A DNA stretch of 64,000 nucleotides from the NCBI RefSeq assembly GCF_003335505.1, contig NZ_QPEX01000044.1, forward strand, positions 1-64,000. The letters are read 5' to 3'. The notes below the pieces were generated by a model, which was not told the origin of the DNA, made no database searches, and worked only from the letters and a program-made list of their open reading frames with translations. A program made the translations under genes and the position numbers. The stretch is from Bremerella cremea. GTDB taxonomy: Bacteria; Planctomycetota; Planctomycetia; Pirellulales; Pirellulaceae. Of the stretch, positions 9,296-18,060 are shown piece by piece. The first letter of the stretch is position 1. Every line of letters begins with the position of its first letter.

Positions 9296-9446
9296 TTACC
9301 TCTCCTCAAGCTGGCGGAATTGACTCGATAACGGCGAAGTGATCGCGGACACTGCAAAAGCAGATGGCCGTGCTTAGGTTGTGGATCGCACGGCGGAAAC
9401 GCAGCCAATTGGACGCTTGTGCGGTAGCGTGCCGACAGGGCCACAA

Positions 9447-12014
9447 TTAATGTGAGAAAACGACAAACCCATTAAAAGGAACAACCGCCTCGATGCGCCC
9501 ATTGTCGCACCAGAGCGTCTGTCCTCCATTACCCACGTTGTCACCTCCATAGTCGAAGGAATCACTGTTGAAGACCTCTCGCCAGGGGCCCGATTCGATC
9601 CGACTGTTGTTTACGATGTACCCGTTAGCGTAAGGCTGGTCCGCCAAGCTGGCGAAGATTAGAAACGACCGATCACCTTTCCAGCGGCGAAACACAACCA
9701 CGCGAGTGTCGTTGCGCACGTGGACAATGTCGATGTTTCTGCTTCGCAGCGCGGGATGATCTAGCCGAAGCTTGTTCACGTCAGAATAGAACCTGTAGAG
9801 GCTCTTGCCAATTCCCTCACGCATGCCGTGAAGGTCTTCCTTGAAATCAATCACGGCGCTGTACTTGAAACGTTTCTCGGCGCCGACCTCTTCGCCAAAC
9901 AGAAACATGGGAGTGCCGGCGGATAACGCCGTTATCCCCCAGGCGAAGCGACACCGAGCCTCGGCGTACTTTCGCGTCTCTCCAATCAGCGGCTGTGCAT
10001 TAGCGGCGACCTTGATTGTGCGGTGGGATGTGCATTTCTTGCTCTCTTCGTCACCATCCTTCCAAGTAGGATCCCAGAAGGGCCCCGAGCTGTTGCCGGC
10101 TTCGTCGTGCGACTCGTTGTAAACGATCTTCTGGAATTGCGAATTCCAGAGGGCGCCAGAAAATGAGTCGAGCTTGAGGTCCTCACCTCCCCCAAAGCTG
10201 TTCCGGGCCGCTTGCAATAACAGCTTCGCCTTCCCGTCAGATTTCGTGTCACCCGCGAGGTGGTGGTAGAAATCCGAGTACCAACGGCCATCGAAGCCCA
10301 TTCCATCCTGTTCGACTGGCTTCAAGACTTCGTCCCATTCCGAGTGATCCTCCGCCATCAGCATGATGCCCGGATGAAAGAGCCGAACTGTCCGGCCGAA
10401 TTCACGCAACAGTTTGGCCCCGTAGATGTTCGCATTCGGAACCTCGGCGTCGTTCGCTCTGAGGCGATTGTAGCCGTGAATTGACGTGGTTTGATCGACG
10501 CGGAAGCCGTCGATGTGAAACTCTCTCGCCAGCGCCACCGCACTGCTGACGAACATCGCCCGCACCATCTCTTCGTGATACGCGGGAGCATCGCCGGAGG
10601 ATTGATTCTTGACGTAGCCGCCACGATACCATTTATCGCCCCAGCCCCGATGCTCGAGGTACCGGTAGTCGTCCGATCGACCCTCATACCAATAAAACGT
10701 GTCGCGCTCGGGGACCGGAGAGTCGTAGTACCGCTCCGCGCGTTCCGCATCGTGATCGTAGTGGTTGTATACAACGTCCATGATGACCGCCAATCCACGT
10801 CGATGGCACTCCTTAACGAAGTGCTTGAATTGATCGCGGCCACCGCCCCCGTACTCAATCGCAAAATAGTGTGAGGTCGCGTAGCCCCAGTTCTGAGCGC
10901 CCCCGGCAAACTCCGACAAGGGAAGCAGTTCGACTGCGTTCGCATTGAGTCCAACGATGTGGTCGAGCAACGCCATGGCGTCCTTCAACGTACCCGGCTT
11001 GCCGCTGCCAAACCCGAGGGCGCCGAGATGGAGCTCGTAGATAATCAAATCCTGAACCTGCTGCGGTACCTGCTTGTCGGTAAACTCGTCTTCCCAAAAC
11101 TCCTCGGTCGGAATGAAGTCCGCAGGAGCTTCCGGCCATGCTGGAACTTCAAATTCCTTGACCACGGTATCGGGATCGACCGTCACGGAGCAGCTGACCC
11201 TTCCCGCCAAGTCGCTGAGCAACTCGCCCCACGAGTCGGTTGCCGGGTCGGTCGCCCCGAACCCAGCCTGGCAGCGCGAATAAAGGTCGGTGCGGTAGAG
11301 TTGCGAATCATCATCCCGCTTGATCCGGTACATATACAATTTGTGGTTGAGCGCCTCGAAGTCTTGCAGGTAATCGTGATCGGCGGGGGTTTCCCATATC
11401 CCGCCCTCACGCTTGATCATCGCGATCCTCGGGAGTGTGGTGTCTATACCGGAACTGTCATTCCCGATGTATCCGCCGGCGAGCTTCTCTCGCAACAGAG
11501 ACTCGCCCTGAGAAAGTGGCGTCTTTGTGGGATCATCGGCGTTCCAGAGAGATCCAAATACCAATTCGACTTCCTTGGCCTTCGGCGCCCAAACGCGAAA
11601 ACAGATCCCCCACGTTCCGTCACTCTTCTTGTACTTGTTGGCGCCCAAATGGCGACAATGCGTTAAATAGAAACGCTCCGTCTGAGCCGCGCCATCGAAG
11701 CGAAAGGATCGAAATCGGGCGCGGGACTCGTGTGACTTGATCTCCTGCGGAATGGCCCACGTAGACGTTTCACCGCGATGGAAGCGGACACCCCATTTAA
11801 AAACTTGCCCCGTTTGGCTGTCGTCGAGCTGCACGGCGCCCTTGAAGCAATAGCCTCCGTCTTCCGATTCAATCTTTTCCATCGCAGAGACTGACCAGTC
11901 ATCGGAATACTCCCCCACCGCATTCCAACTGCCTTCCAGGGTCGCGTTGAAATCAGGAAAAGGATCCCCGGAGACCCCGAAATAGTAGATAAACGTGACA
12001 TGGTGCGTAGCCAT
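9447..12014 (-). CDS. GH13 alpha-glucan enzyme (branching-enzyme-like) with N-terminal starch-binding-like domain
   Basis: The 855-residue protein has no signal peptide. Residues 1 to about 110 resemble a CBM20-type starch-binding module (GSWN at 28-31, later FKWGVRF). Residues 125-300 form a CBM48/E-set-like region (GICFRVWAP at 136-144). The GH13 barrel starts near 320 (IIYELHLGAL). Catalytic elements are present: region I DVVYNH (413-418), nucleophile Asp507 in DGFRVD, acid/base Glu555 in MAED and transition-state Asp637 in NESHDE. The C-terminus is a beta domain. The barrel most resembles branching enzymes and trehalohydrolases, so it probably cleaves or transfers alpha-1,4-glucan chains in the cytosol, but exact specificity is unclear. 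It is the last of six tightly spaced minus-strand genes, 26 bases after the ankyrin gene. Confidence 0.9.
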   Translation of the reverse strand: MATHHVTFIYYFGVSGDPFPDFNATLEGSWNAVGEYSDDWSVSAMEKIESEDGGYCFKGAVQLDDSQTGQVFKWGVRFHRGETSTWAIPQEIKSHESRARFRSFRFDGAAQTERFYLTHCRHLGANKYKKSDGTWGICFRVWAPKAKEVELVFGSLWNADDPTKTPLSQGESLLREKLAGGYIGNDSSGIDTTLPRIAMIKREGGIWETPADHDYLQDFEALNHKLYMYRIKRDDDSQLYRTDLYSRCQAGFGATDPATDSWGELLSDLAGRVSCSVTVDPDTVVKEFEVPAWPEAPADFIPTEEFWEDEFTDKQVPQQVQDLIIYELHLGALGFGSGKPGTLKDAMALLDHIVGLNANAVELLPLSEFAGGAQNWGYATSHYFAIEYGGGGRDQFKHFVKECHRRGLAVIMDVVYNHYDHDAERAERYYDSPVPERDTFYWYEGRSDDYRYLEHRGWGDKWYRGGYVKNQSSGDAPAYHEEMVRAMFVSSAVALAREFHIDGFRVDQTTSIHGYNRLRANDAEVPNANIYGAKLLREFGRTVRLFHPGIMLMAEDHSEWDEVLKPVEQDGMGFDGRWYSDFYHHLAGDTKSDGKAKLLLQAARNSFGGGEDLKLDSFSGALWNSQFQKIVYNESHDEAGNSSGPFWDPTWKDGDEESKKCTSHRTIKVAANAQPLIGETRKYAEARCRFAWGITALSAGTPMFLFGEEVGAEKRFKYSAVIDFKEDLHGMREGIGKSLYRFYSDVNKLRLDHPALRSRNIDIVHVRNDTRVVVFRRWKGDRSFLIFASLADQPYANGYIVNNSRIESGPWREVFNSDSFDYGGDNVGNGGQTLWCDNGRIEAVVPFNGFVVFSH

Positions 12015-12040
12015 TGGTTATCCTAAATGATAGAGATCGC

Positions 12041-14107
12041 TTACGGACAAACGGGCAGTCCCAGAACTTCCCAAACCGCTCTTACATTGCCCTCTGAAAA
12101 CGCCGGGTCGCCGTGGGCTTCGATCGCCAGCTGCTTTTGAGTCTGACCCGTGTGATCCGGGATATCGATGCGAGCGCCCCTCTGGAGCATCCATCTAATC
12201 TTATTAAGGTGTGGCTGCAGGTCGGGAGCGGGCGCCGTCAACGCTCGGTGCACTGCGTCATGCATGGCGGTCAATCCGTTCACTGCGGGGCTGGTGTTCA
12301 TCTCGTCGGCAAAATCTTGCTTGGTCATATAATCGGCGACGAGTTTCAACAGCTCAAACTGATTCAGCACCGACGCACGAATCACGGATCCGATACCCAT
12401 CGGGTGTTTCTCACGGACTTTGGGGTCCGCCTTCTTGTCGAGAAGATATTTCACAATAGCAAATCGCATCTCGGCACCAGACCGCGTCCTATCAACCCCC
12501 GTAATCGCATAGATCAGTGGGGGCTGGTAGAGCGAGCTTGCTAGCCGATCGATCTCAAACGCCGATTGCGATGCGATGCGATCGATCGCGACGAGGGCTT
12601 GCTCCACTAGCTGTTGATCCACCGGCGCGGCGCCGTCTTCAACCGCAGCGGCCTTGTTTTGCCAGAAACGCAACTCATGAATCAGTCGCTCGCTGAGCGA
12701 TTGCGCGTCGGCGATGCGGAGCAGGAGGTCATCGAGGTACGTCTCCTTTTCTTCCTCCGTGGGTTGGGGGTATCCGCTGAGGAGTTCAGACATCTTTTCG
12801 TTGTGCCAGAGATGCTGCATGGTCAAACCAGTGTAGCCGCGGACGTTGGTCGCCGTCGTGAGTCTCTTTTGTTCGCTCGGCAACTGGTCGGGGGGAGAAC
12901 CGAGGAGGGAGCAGCAATTGTCCAGAAGATATCGAGCGAGATCGAGGTGAACGGATTTGCCGTAGAATGCCGCCTGCAGAAACACGGTGTGGCCGTTGAC
13001 GGTGCTTATCGCATGCAAGTGCTCCGGCTTCGCCTTAAGAAGAATCTCCACCGTCTTCACGTCGCCTGATTGACCGGCCATGTAGATCGGCAGCGCATCG
13101 GCCCCGCAGAATCGGAGGCAAGGGTCGGCGTTGGGGACATCGTGCATCGCATTGTTCAAGAGGAAATCAACGACTTGGTGCTTCCCGTAAGCCGACGCTG
13201 CCAGCAGTACCGTCCAGCCATCGCTGTCATAGATGTTGGGGTCCCCCCCGCAGACCAACCACTTTGATAGGCCCGTGACATCGCCGGCACGCGCCATGTC
13301 GACGGCGTCTCTTTGGAGGTCGCTGATCCACTGCAGAATGCTCAACACTTGATATGTCGCCCCAGCCGAAGCAGCCTCGCCCCGTGTTGCAGCGAACCCG
13401 TTTTTCCTGCGCAACTGGGAGAGGTATCTCTGCAACCGTCGAACGTTTGGTGGAGTTTTGAGAAGAACGAGGCAGCGAAGCACACAGTAGGTCGTAAAAA
13501 GGTCGGAGGAGTCGCCGTCGCCAAATCCGCCGTCGTCACGCTGTCTCTGCAGAAGCAAGTCGATGACCGCCGGCTTGTTCTTAAACGGCTGTCCCGCTCG
13601 GAGCAGCGAGGAGAATGTGATCGCGTTGTCGAGAACCCTGGCGTTCGGCGTGTCGTCGCTGGCCTTTGCCTGGAAGTACGCGATTGCTTTGTCGGGTGAG
13701 GAACCCGTAATGTCGCATTCCTCATACGCCGCGATCGTCATAAAGTGATCGTACTGAGTTCTCGCCTTCGAATTCATGAACTGGACGGCTCGCTCCTGAT
13801 AGATGGAGACAGCGCCGGAGCCACCAAGCCTGTTTAGCAGCATCAGTGCTGAGGCAGTGGTGAATCCGTCGGCTTCTGCTCCCGGCTGCTGGGCGAATCC
13901 TCCCAAGACACCATCGTGGCAACTCCTGACGAAGTCAACGGTCTTTTCTGTCGCAGAAACTATGCAATCAAGGCTATCCAGAGCCTTCAAGACGCTGTTG
14001 GTTGAGCTGAGGGAACTCTTTGCTTTCCCGGCGGCATTTGCGTAGCCACCGTCGTCCCGCAAAAGCGAGTCGAGGAATCTGTGAATTGACTCTGCATGAA
14101 TATCCAT
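12041..14107 (-). CDS. Terpene-cyclase/prenyltransferase-like repeat domain fused to ankyrin repeats
   Basis: The 688-residue soluble protein has two parts. Residues 1 to about 260 hold helical repeats with recurring DGGY/GGFA/DDGGFG/KNGFAA turns, as in the alpha/alpha-toroid of squalene-hopene cyclase and prenyltransferase beta subunits. I see no DXDD motif, so cyclase activity is unlikely. Residues about 270-670 carry ankyrin-type repeats (for example DGWTVLLAASAYGKHQVVDFLL and a final set ending in RGARIDIPDHTG). This combination suggests a scaffold or binding protein. ATG at 14107 is preferred over a TTG at 14137. It sits between the DJ-1 genes and the GH13 enzyme with short gaps (55 and 26 bases), so it is probably co-transcribed. 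Exact function unknown. Confidence 0.82.
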   Translation of the reverse strand: MDIHAESIHRFLDSLLRDDGGYANAAGKAKSSLSSTNSVLKALDSLDCIVSATEKTVDFVRSCHDGVLGGFAQQPGAEADGFTTASALMLLNRLGGSGAVSIYQERAVQFMNSKARTQYDHFMTIAAYEECDITGSSPDKAIAYFQAKASDDTPNARVLDNAITFSSLLRAGQPFKNKPAVIDLLLQRQRDDGGFGDGDSSDLFTTYCVLRCLVLLKTPPNVRRLQRYLSQLRRKNGFAATRGEAASAGATYQVLSILQWISDLQRDAVDMARAGDVTGLSKWLVCGGDPNIYDSDGWTVLLAASAYGKHQVVDFLLNNAMHDVPNADPCLRFCGADALPIYMAGQSGDVKTVEILLKAKPEHLHAISTVNGHTVFLQAAFYGKSVHLDLARYLLDNCCSLLGSPPDQLPSEQKRLTTATNVRGYTGLTMQHLWHNEKMSELLSGYPQPTEEEKETYLDDLLLRIADAQSLSERLIHELRFWQNKAAAVEDGAAPVDQQLVEQALVAIDRIASQSAFEIDRLASSLYQPPLIYAITGVDRTRSGAEMRFAIVKYLLDKKADPKVREKHPMGIGSVIRASVLNQFELLKLVADYMTKQDFADEMNTSPAVNGLTAMHDAVHRALTAPAPDLQPHLNKIRWMLQRGARIDIPDHTGQTQKQLAIEAHGDPAFSEGNVRAVWEVLGLPVCP

Positions 14108-14162
14108 AGACGAAGGACTTCGGAAATAGCGGGGCAAAGATAGAAAAATCCGTCGCCGAGGA

Positions 14163-14996
14163 TTACCAGCCGAAGCGTTTCAAGTCATTTGTCAAGACTT
14201 CCACAAGCAGACGCCCGCATAGGTCCGACGAGGCGACTGACCGACTGGTGATGAACGGGTAGTCGACGATCACGGATGTCAGGCGGCCTACATTTCCGTG
14301 AAACTTTCCGTTCGGCCCAACGGTATCTCGCAAAATATACTCGAGCGGATATGGTGGCGTTTCGAATGTGAAATATTCACCATTGGCAAGAATCGACCAG
14401 CCGGCGGTATAGTCGTATTCCATCGTGTGACCAGTGACATGCTTTCCGCGCAGGATGCTCTCCCGGGTGTCGAGCTCTCGGGCAAAGGCGAGACAAGTGA
14501 CGGTATAGCATTCAGCAGCAATGGGCTTGCCCGCGTAGTAGAAGCCGAGAATGAGGTCGTGGAGGCGATTATTATTTACCATGTCAACAACAGGACCGCT
14601 GCCCCCGACAAGGAGCAGGGCATCGTACTCCGAAATGAGCTTCCATGCTTTGCGGCGTTCCTCGTAATATCGCTCGAGTGTTCCGAGGTACCCGTCTGCG
14701 CTCAAATAGGGACGGACCGGAAACCACTTCTCAAGGGTATGACGATGCCCGAAAAGTTCTTCCCAGTCTGTTTCTTTGCCGCGCCGGGCGAGGTCCGGAG
14801 ATGTTACCTGGCGCCCGAGCGGTGGATCAACATACTCTGCATTCAGACTCGCTCCGTCAGGAAACGGAGTTATATTGCCTTTAGGGGACACGAAGTGATA
14901 CCCAATGCCGGCGGCGTCCAAATGGTCCATCGGCTTGAGGAGTTCTTCTACCCAGAATCCGTGCTCAGAAACAGCGATAAGCACTTTTTTGTTCAT
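14163..14996 (-). CDS. DJ-1/PfpI-superfamily protein (long form, Hsp31-like)
   Basis: The 277-residue protein has the class I amidotransferase-like fold seen in DJ-1/PfpI/Hsp31. It has an N-terminal beta strand (KVLIAVS), an acidic residue early on (Glu17/Glu18 in WVEELL), a glycine turn LLLVGGSGPVVDM and a nucleophile elbow AAECYTVTC with candidate catalytic Cys163. An insertion between strands (about 60-120) makes it longer than DJ-1 and closer to Hsp31-type proteins. Family members act as glyoxalases, deglycases, peptidases or chaperones. The Cys is followed by Tyr rather than His, so activity is uncertain. It is 28 bases downstream of a second, diverged DJ-1 family gene and lies in the alpha-glucan operon. 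Confidence 0.87.
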   Translation of the reverse strand: MNKKVLIAVSEHGFWVEELLKPMDHLDAAGIGYHFVSPKGNITPFPDGASLNAEYVDPPLGRQVTSPDLARRGKETDWEELFGHRHTLEKWFPVRPYLSADGYLGTLERYYEERRKAWKLISEYDALLLVGGSGPVVDMVNNNRLHDLILGFYYAGKPIAAECYTVTCLAFARELDTRESILRGKHVTGHTMEYDYTAGWSILANGEYFTFETPPYPLEYILRDTVGPNGKFHGNVGRLTSVIVDYPFITSRSVASSDLCGRLLVEVLTNDLKRFGW

Positions 14997-15024
14997 GGCA
15001 TTCTTTCAGTAGGTTGAGAGTAAA

Positions 15025-15723
15025 CTAATGAACTCGTGTTTGCATCATCGAGATTTGTAGCGCGATCGCTTCGATAAAAGGAACGACTTCGTCCTTTGAG
15101 AATCCAGTAACAAGATCTCCATCCGTGACCACTTTCGCCGGCGCACTCTTCCCATTTTCATCCTTCTCGAACACGATGTGTGCATCTGTATTGAGGATGT
15201 CCGCCATGACGACGGTATGGCACGTTACACGGCGTGATTTGAGGAGATCGCGGTTTGGCGTCAGTATCCAGAGCCCGTGACACAACAGGCCCTTGACAAG
15301 ATCCTTACGGCCCATCGCCTCGGCGAAGAAACGTACGACAGGAGCCGACTGAACGAAAGAACGGGCGTCGCTGATCTCTGTGTCATCCGTATAACGCAGC
15401 CGAACGCTGGTATAGTTCGCCGACATGATGAGCGCCGCGTAGTCGTCGAGATTGATCCGCGAGACGTCTTTGTTGTCTTCCATGGCCAGCATCTCAGGAG
15501 TCTCCCAAGGTTTCTGCTCATTGGGATCAACGTCGCTGTAAAAAACGGCAGATGTCCAACCCTCATCTCCCGGCGCATAGCTTCCATAGTAGAGACGTGA
15601 AATCAGGTCTACCTTGGCGCCGAGAAGTCCAAAGCAATACTTATATGCCTTGATCTCTTCGGGAATGTATTTGCTCTCGACAACGACTGCAATCTTCTTG
15701 CCCGCTAGTGGTTTATCAAGCAC
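15025..15723 (-). CDS. DJ-1/PfpI-superfamily protein (short form)
   Basis: The 232-residue protein has the family hallmarks: strand IAVVVE with candidate catalytic Glu16 and the nucleophile elbow LLCHGLWIL (Cys148-His149-Gly150), which matches the canonical C-H-G of PfpI/DJ-1. No signal peptide is visible. Known activities include glyoxalase III, deglycase and protease-like functions. The context suggests it acts on a sugar-derived aldehyde or on glycated product, which is inference. It starts 51 bases after the epimerase-like gene ends and is followed 28 bases later by a second DJ-1 gene. The pair is too divergent to be a recent duplication, so the two may form a heteromer or act in sequence. 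Confidence 0.88.
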   Translation of the reverse strand: MLDKPLAGKKIAVVVESKYIPEEIKAYKYCFGLLGAKVDLISRLYYGSYAPGDEGWTSAVFYSDVDPNEQKPWETPEMLAMEDNKDVSRINLDDYAALIMSANYTSVRLRYTDDTEISDARSFVQSAPVVRFFAEAMGRKDLVKGLLCHGLWILTPNRDLLKSRRVTCHTVVMADILNTDAHIVFEKDENGKSAPAKVVTDGDLVTGFSKDEVVPFIEAIALQISMMQTRVH

Positions 15724-15774
15724 GGTCTAGATCCTCATAATAATTGTGGTACGTAGGGCTTCAGACGAAGCCGC

Positions 15775-17946
15775 TCAAAGCGAGACGAAGTCGAACCCAA
15801 TGTCCAAGCCTCCCATTTCCGATGCATCATCCCTCAAGTCTGCTTCGGCCTGGGCATCTGCTCGTCCAGTCGGTAGATACTCAACCATGATCACGGAATC
15901 TTCTGGCCATTGTGAAATGTCGATCTGGAACTTGTGGGGATCCGCCACCGGTACGACCAGACCATTAATGCGTACATTGACGATCTTCAGGTCACTGGGC
16001 CGGAAAAAATCTGGCAAGACATTGAGTGACTGGAGGCTACTGTTCTTTACAGGCCTGTAATAGAGGACAAAGGCGTCATTGCGTCCTTTGCCGCGTTCGA
16101 CAAACGTGCGGATGTAGAGATGCGCCAGATAGTTCAATTCAAAGGCATGGTATCCGGCAATCGCGTGGCCTGCTTGCTGAGCGTACTGACCTTGTATCAG
16201 CGTGCGACCACATTCGTCGGTTCGAAAGTGGATCTTTCGATTGTCTTGGTCGACGAAGAACAAGCTCCAGAAGGCGGTACAGAAACGAGCGAGCTTAAGG
16301 AATTTGGCTTTTTCGGCTTCGTCTTCCGTGCACCCCTGCATGATATAATAGGCCAGAATGGCTTGCTCCTGCTGCCAAAAATCCTTGGTGCTACCCCAAC
16401 AAAACTCGGTTGGCATCCCGCTGGAAGGATTCCGTTCCAACGCGTCGAAAATGCCACCTCGCGCAAGGTCGACACCGACCTCTTCCATATTGTGGCCTAA
16501 TACCCGGGCGAATTCGTAACACCTTTCGGCCAATTTGTGATACTTGTCGGAAGACTGTGTGTCGCCATCTTCGTTCGCCTGCTTTGCGCGGGAGACATAA
16601 TAGTTGCCGCAACGGGTGAGATTCCACGAGATCTTGAGGTTGTGTCCCACAATGCCTCGGTTCTGCTGCCAGCCCCAGGTGTGATCAGGGCTCCAGTCCT
16701 TATGAAACCGCTCGTTGACAAGTTTGCTGCCGTTGTCGGGCGCGAAATGATCGAGTATGCAGAGAACACACTCATCGAGCATGTCGCGACATCTGTCCCG
16801 TAGTTTTACCCATTCGCACTCATGACCGGAAACCGGAATCGGATCGATTGCAGCCAGAAGATTGATCAAGTAGGCCGGAATATGGTCGCCGATCGAGTTC
16901 CAATTCTTCTTTGCGCGATTGTCGTAGCGAGCACCTTCGCGATAGACGTCTAGCGACGGTGAATCGGGACGCATGGTGACCGGATCAATGTGGGAGAAAT
17001 ACCCGCCCTGTCCCGTGAAACATGGATCGCCGTCACGCCTTGTATCACGATAAAATCTCTCAAACGCGGCCACGGTGCGCACGATGTATCCCATTACCCA
17101 CGTATCCTGAGTCACTCGGTAATATTGGGCTAACCCAGACAGGACATATATCTGTTCATAGAGCGGAAAGCTCCCATGATCCTCAGGATTGAGAGAACCT
17201 AGTATCTCTTTCGTGCTCCTGCCATCGTTGACGCGTCCGAACTTCCAGACGACACATTCACCGTCATGCGTTGGACTGGCGTAGGCGCCGACCAGATGCT
17301 TGGCACAGGCTCTGGCTGCAGAAAGTGCCCGCATATTGCCAGTCAGCAAGTAGGCTGATGAAAGGCCGTAGAGGAATCGCGAGAGAGTGGCCGATTCTTG
17401 AACGGCATCGCCGGTGGCCCCTCCGAGCAGGTCAAGATTCGTACGGTAAAAGGCAGAGAAGTCATTCTCGGTGATGTCACGCCGTTCTTTGAATAATACG
17501 TCCAACCACTGTTCAAATAGTGTATTGATCTGCTGTAGCCACCAGTGAGTGTCCTCCCATGCAAAAAGTCCCTGGACGGAGTGCATCAAGACAATGCGCC
17601 TTGCATAATACTGCGCAACATTTCGTTGGCTACTGCAGACTCCCTCAATGCAGACCATGTGACCGGGCTTCAAGTATTTGAGAAGTTGCCGTTTCGCTGT
17701 CCACATGGCTTCGTCGGGAGCGCCGGAACGACTGCCGATTTTCGCTTCGACGACATTCGCATCAGGCTCTCCGACACGATCGCGCCACTCATCCCCGATA
17801 TTCCGAATCACTTCATAGTAAGTAGTCCGTGACACGGCTATCGATACCACTTCGCCCGACAACAATCGGAGTGAGAACATGGCTTCAGCAGGGTCAGGCG
17901 ATTCAACTTCGCCCATGAGCGTGAAACTAGAGTGTAATGCTGTCAT
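15775..17946 (-). CDS. N-acylglucosamine 2-epimerase-like toroid protein with extra N-terminal domain
   Basis: The 723-residue protein has an N-terminal domain of about 140 residues, beta-rich and perhaps OB-like, with LKPGHMVCIEG. A long alpha/alpha-barrel follows. Segments resemble the AGE/cellobiose-epimerase family: KKNWNSIGDHIPAYLINLL, GIVGHNLKISWNLTR (compare the family's PGH-x-x-E-W) and DFWQQEQAILAYY. Family enzymes epimerise free or N-acetylated sugars, and the His of GHNLK would be one key residue. Length is nearly twice the usual 400 residues. ATG at 17946 has an AAGGAC ribosome site, while the longer frame starts with TTG. It follows the metallophosphoesterase gene by 114 bases. 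A related toroid hydrolase is possible, so the sugar substrate is not known. Confidence 0.75.
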   Translation of the reverse strand: MTALHSSFTLMGEVESPDPAEAMFSLRLLSGEVVSIAVSRTTYYEVIRNIGDEWRDRVGEPDANVVEAKIGSRSGAPDEAMWTAKRQLLKYLKPGHMVCIEGVCSSQRNVAQYYARRIVLMHSVQGLFAWEDTHWWLQQINTLFEQWLDVLFKERRDITENDFSAFYRTNLDLLGGATGDAVQESATLSRFLYGLSSAYLLTGNMRALSAARACAKHLVGAYASPTHDGECVVWKFGRVNDGRSTKEILGSLNPEDHGSFPLYEQIYVLSGLAQYYRVTQDTWVMGYIVRTVAAFERFYRDTRRDGDPCFTGQGGYFSHIDPVTMRPDSPSLDVYREGARYDNRAKKNWNSIGDHIPAYLINLLAAIDPIPVSGHECEWVKLRDRCRDMLDECVLCILDHFAPDNGSKLVNERFHKDWSPDHTWGWQQNRGIVGHNLKISWNLTRCGNYYVSRAKQANEDGDTQSSDKYHKLAERCYEFARVLGHNMEEVGVDLARGGIFDALERNPSSGMPTEFCWGSTKDFWQQEQAILAYYIMQGCTEDEAEKAKFLKLARFCTAFWSLFFVDQDNRKIHFRTDECGRTLIQGQYAQQAGHAIAGYHAFELNYLAHLYIRTFVERGKGRNDAFVLYYRPVKNSSLQSLNVLPDFFRPSDLKIVNVRINGLVVPVADPHKFQIDISQWPEDSVIMVEYLPTGRADAQAEADLRDDASEMGGLDIGFDFVSL

Positions 17947-18060
17947 AATGAAGTCCTTGAATTCAAATTTGCCAACCAAGCCCCCAAGGATATCTCTCGA
18001 TTTCGTGCGAATACGTTGGGTTCGTCGTCTCTATTTCTCATAGCTAACTTCGTCAAGGAC

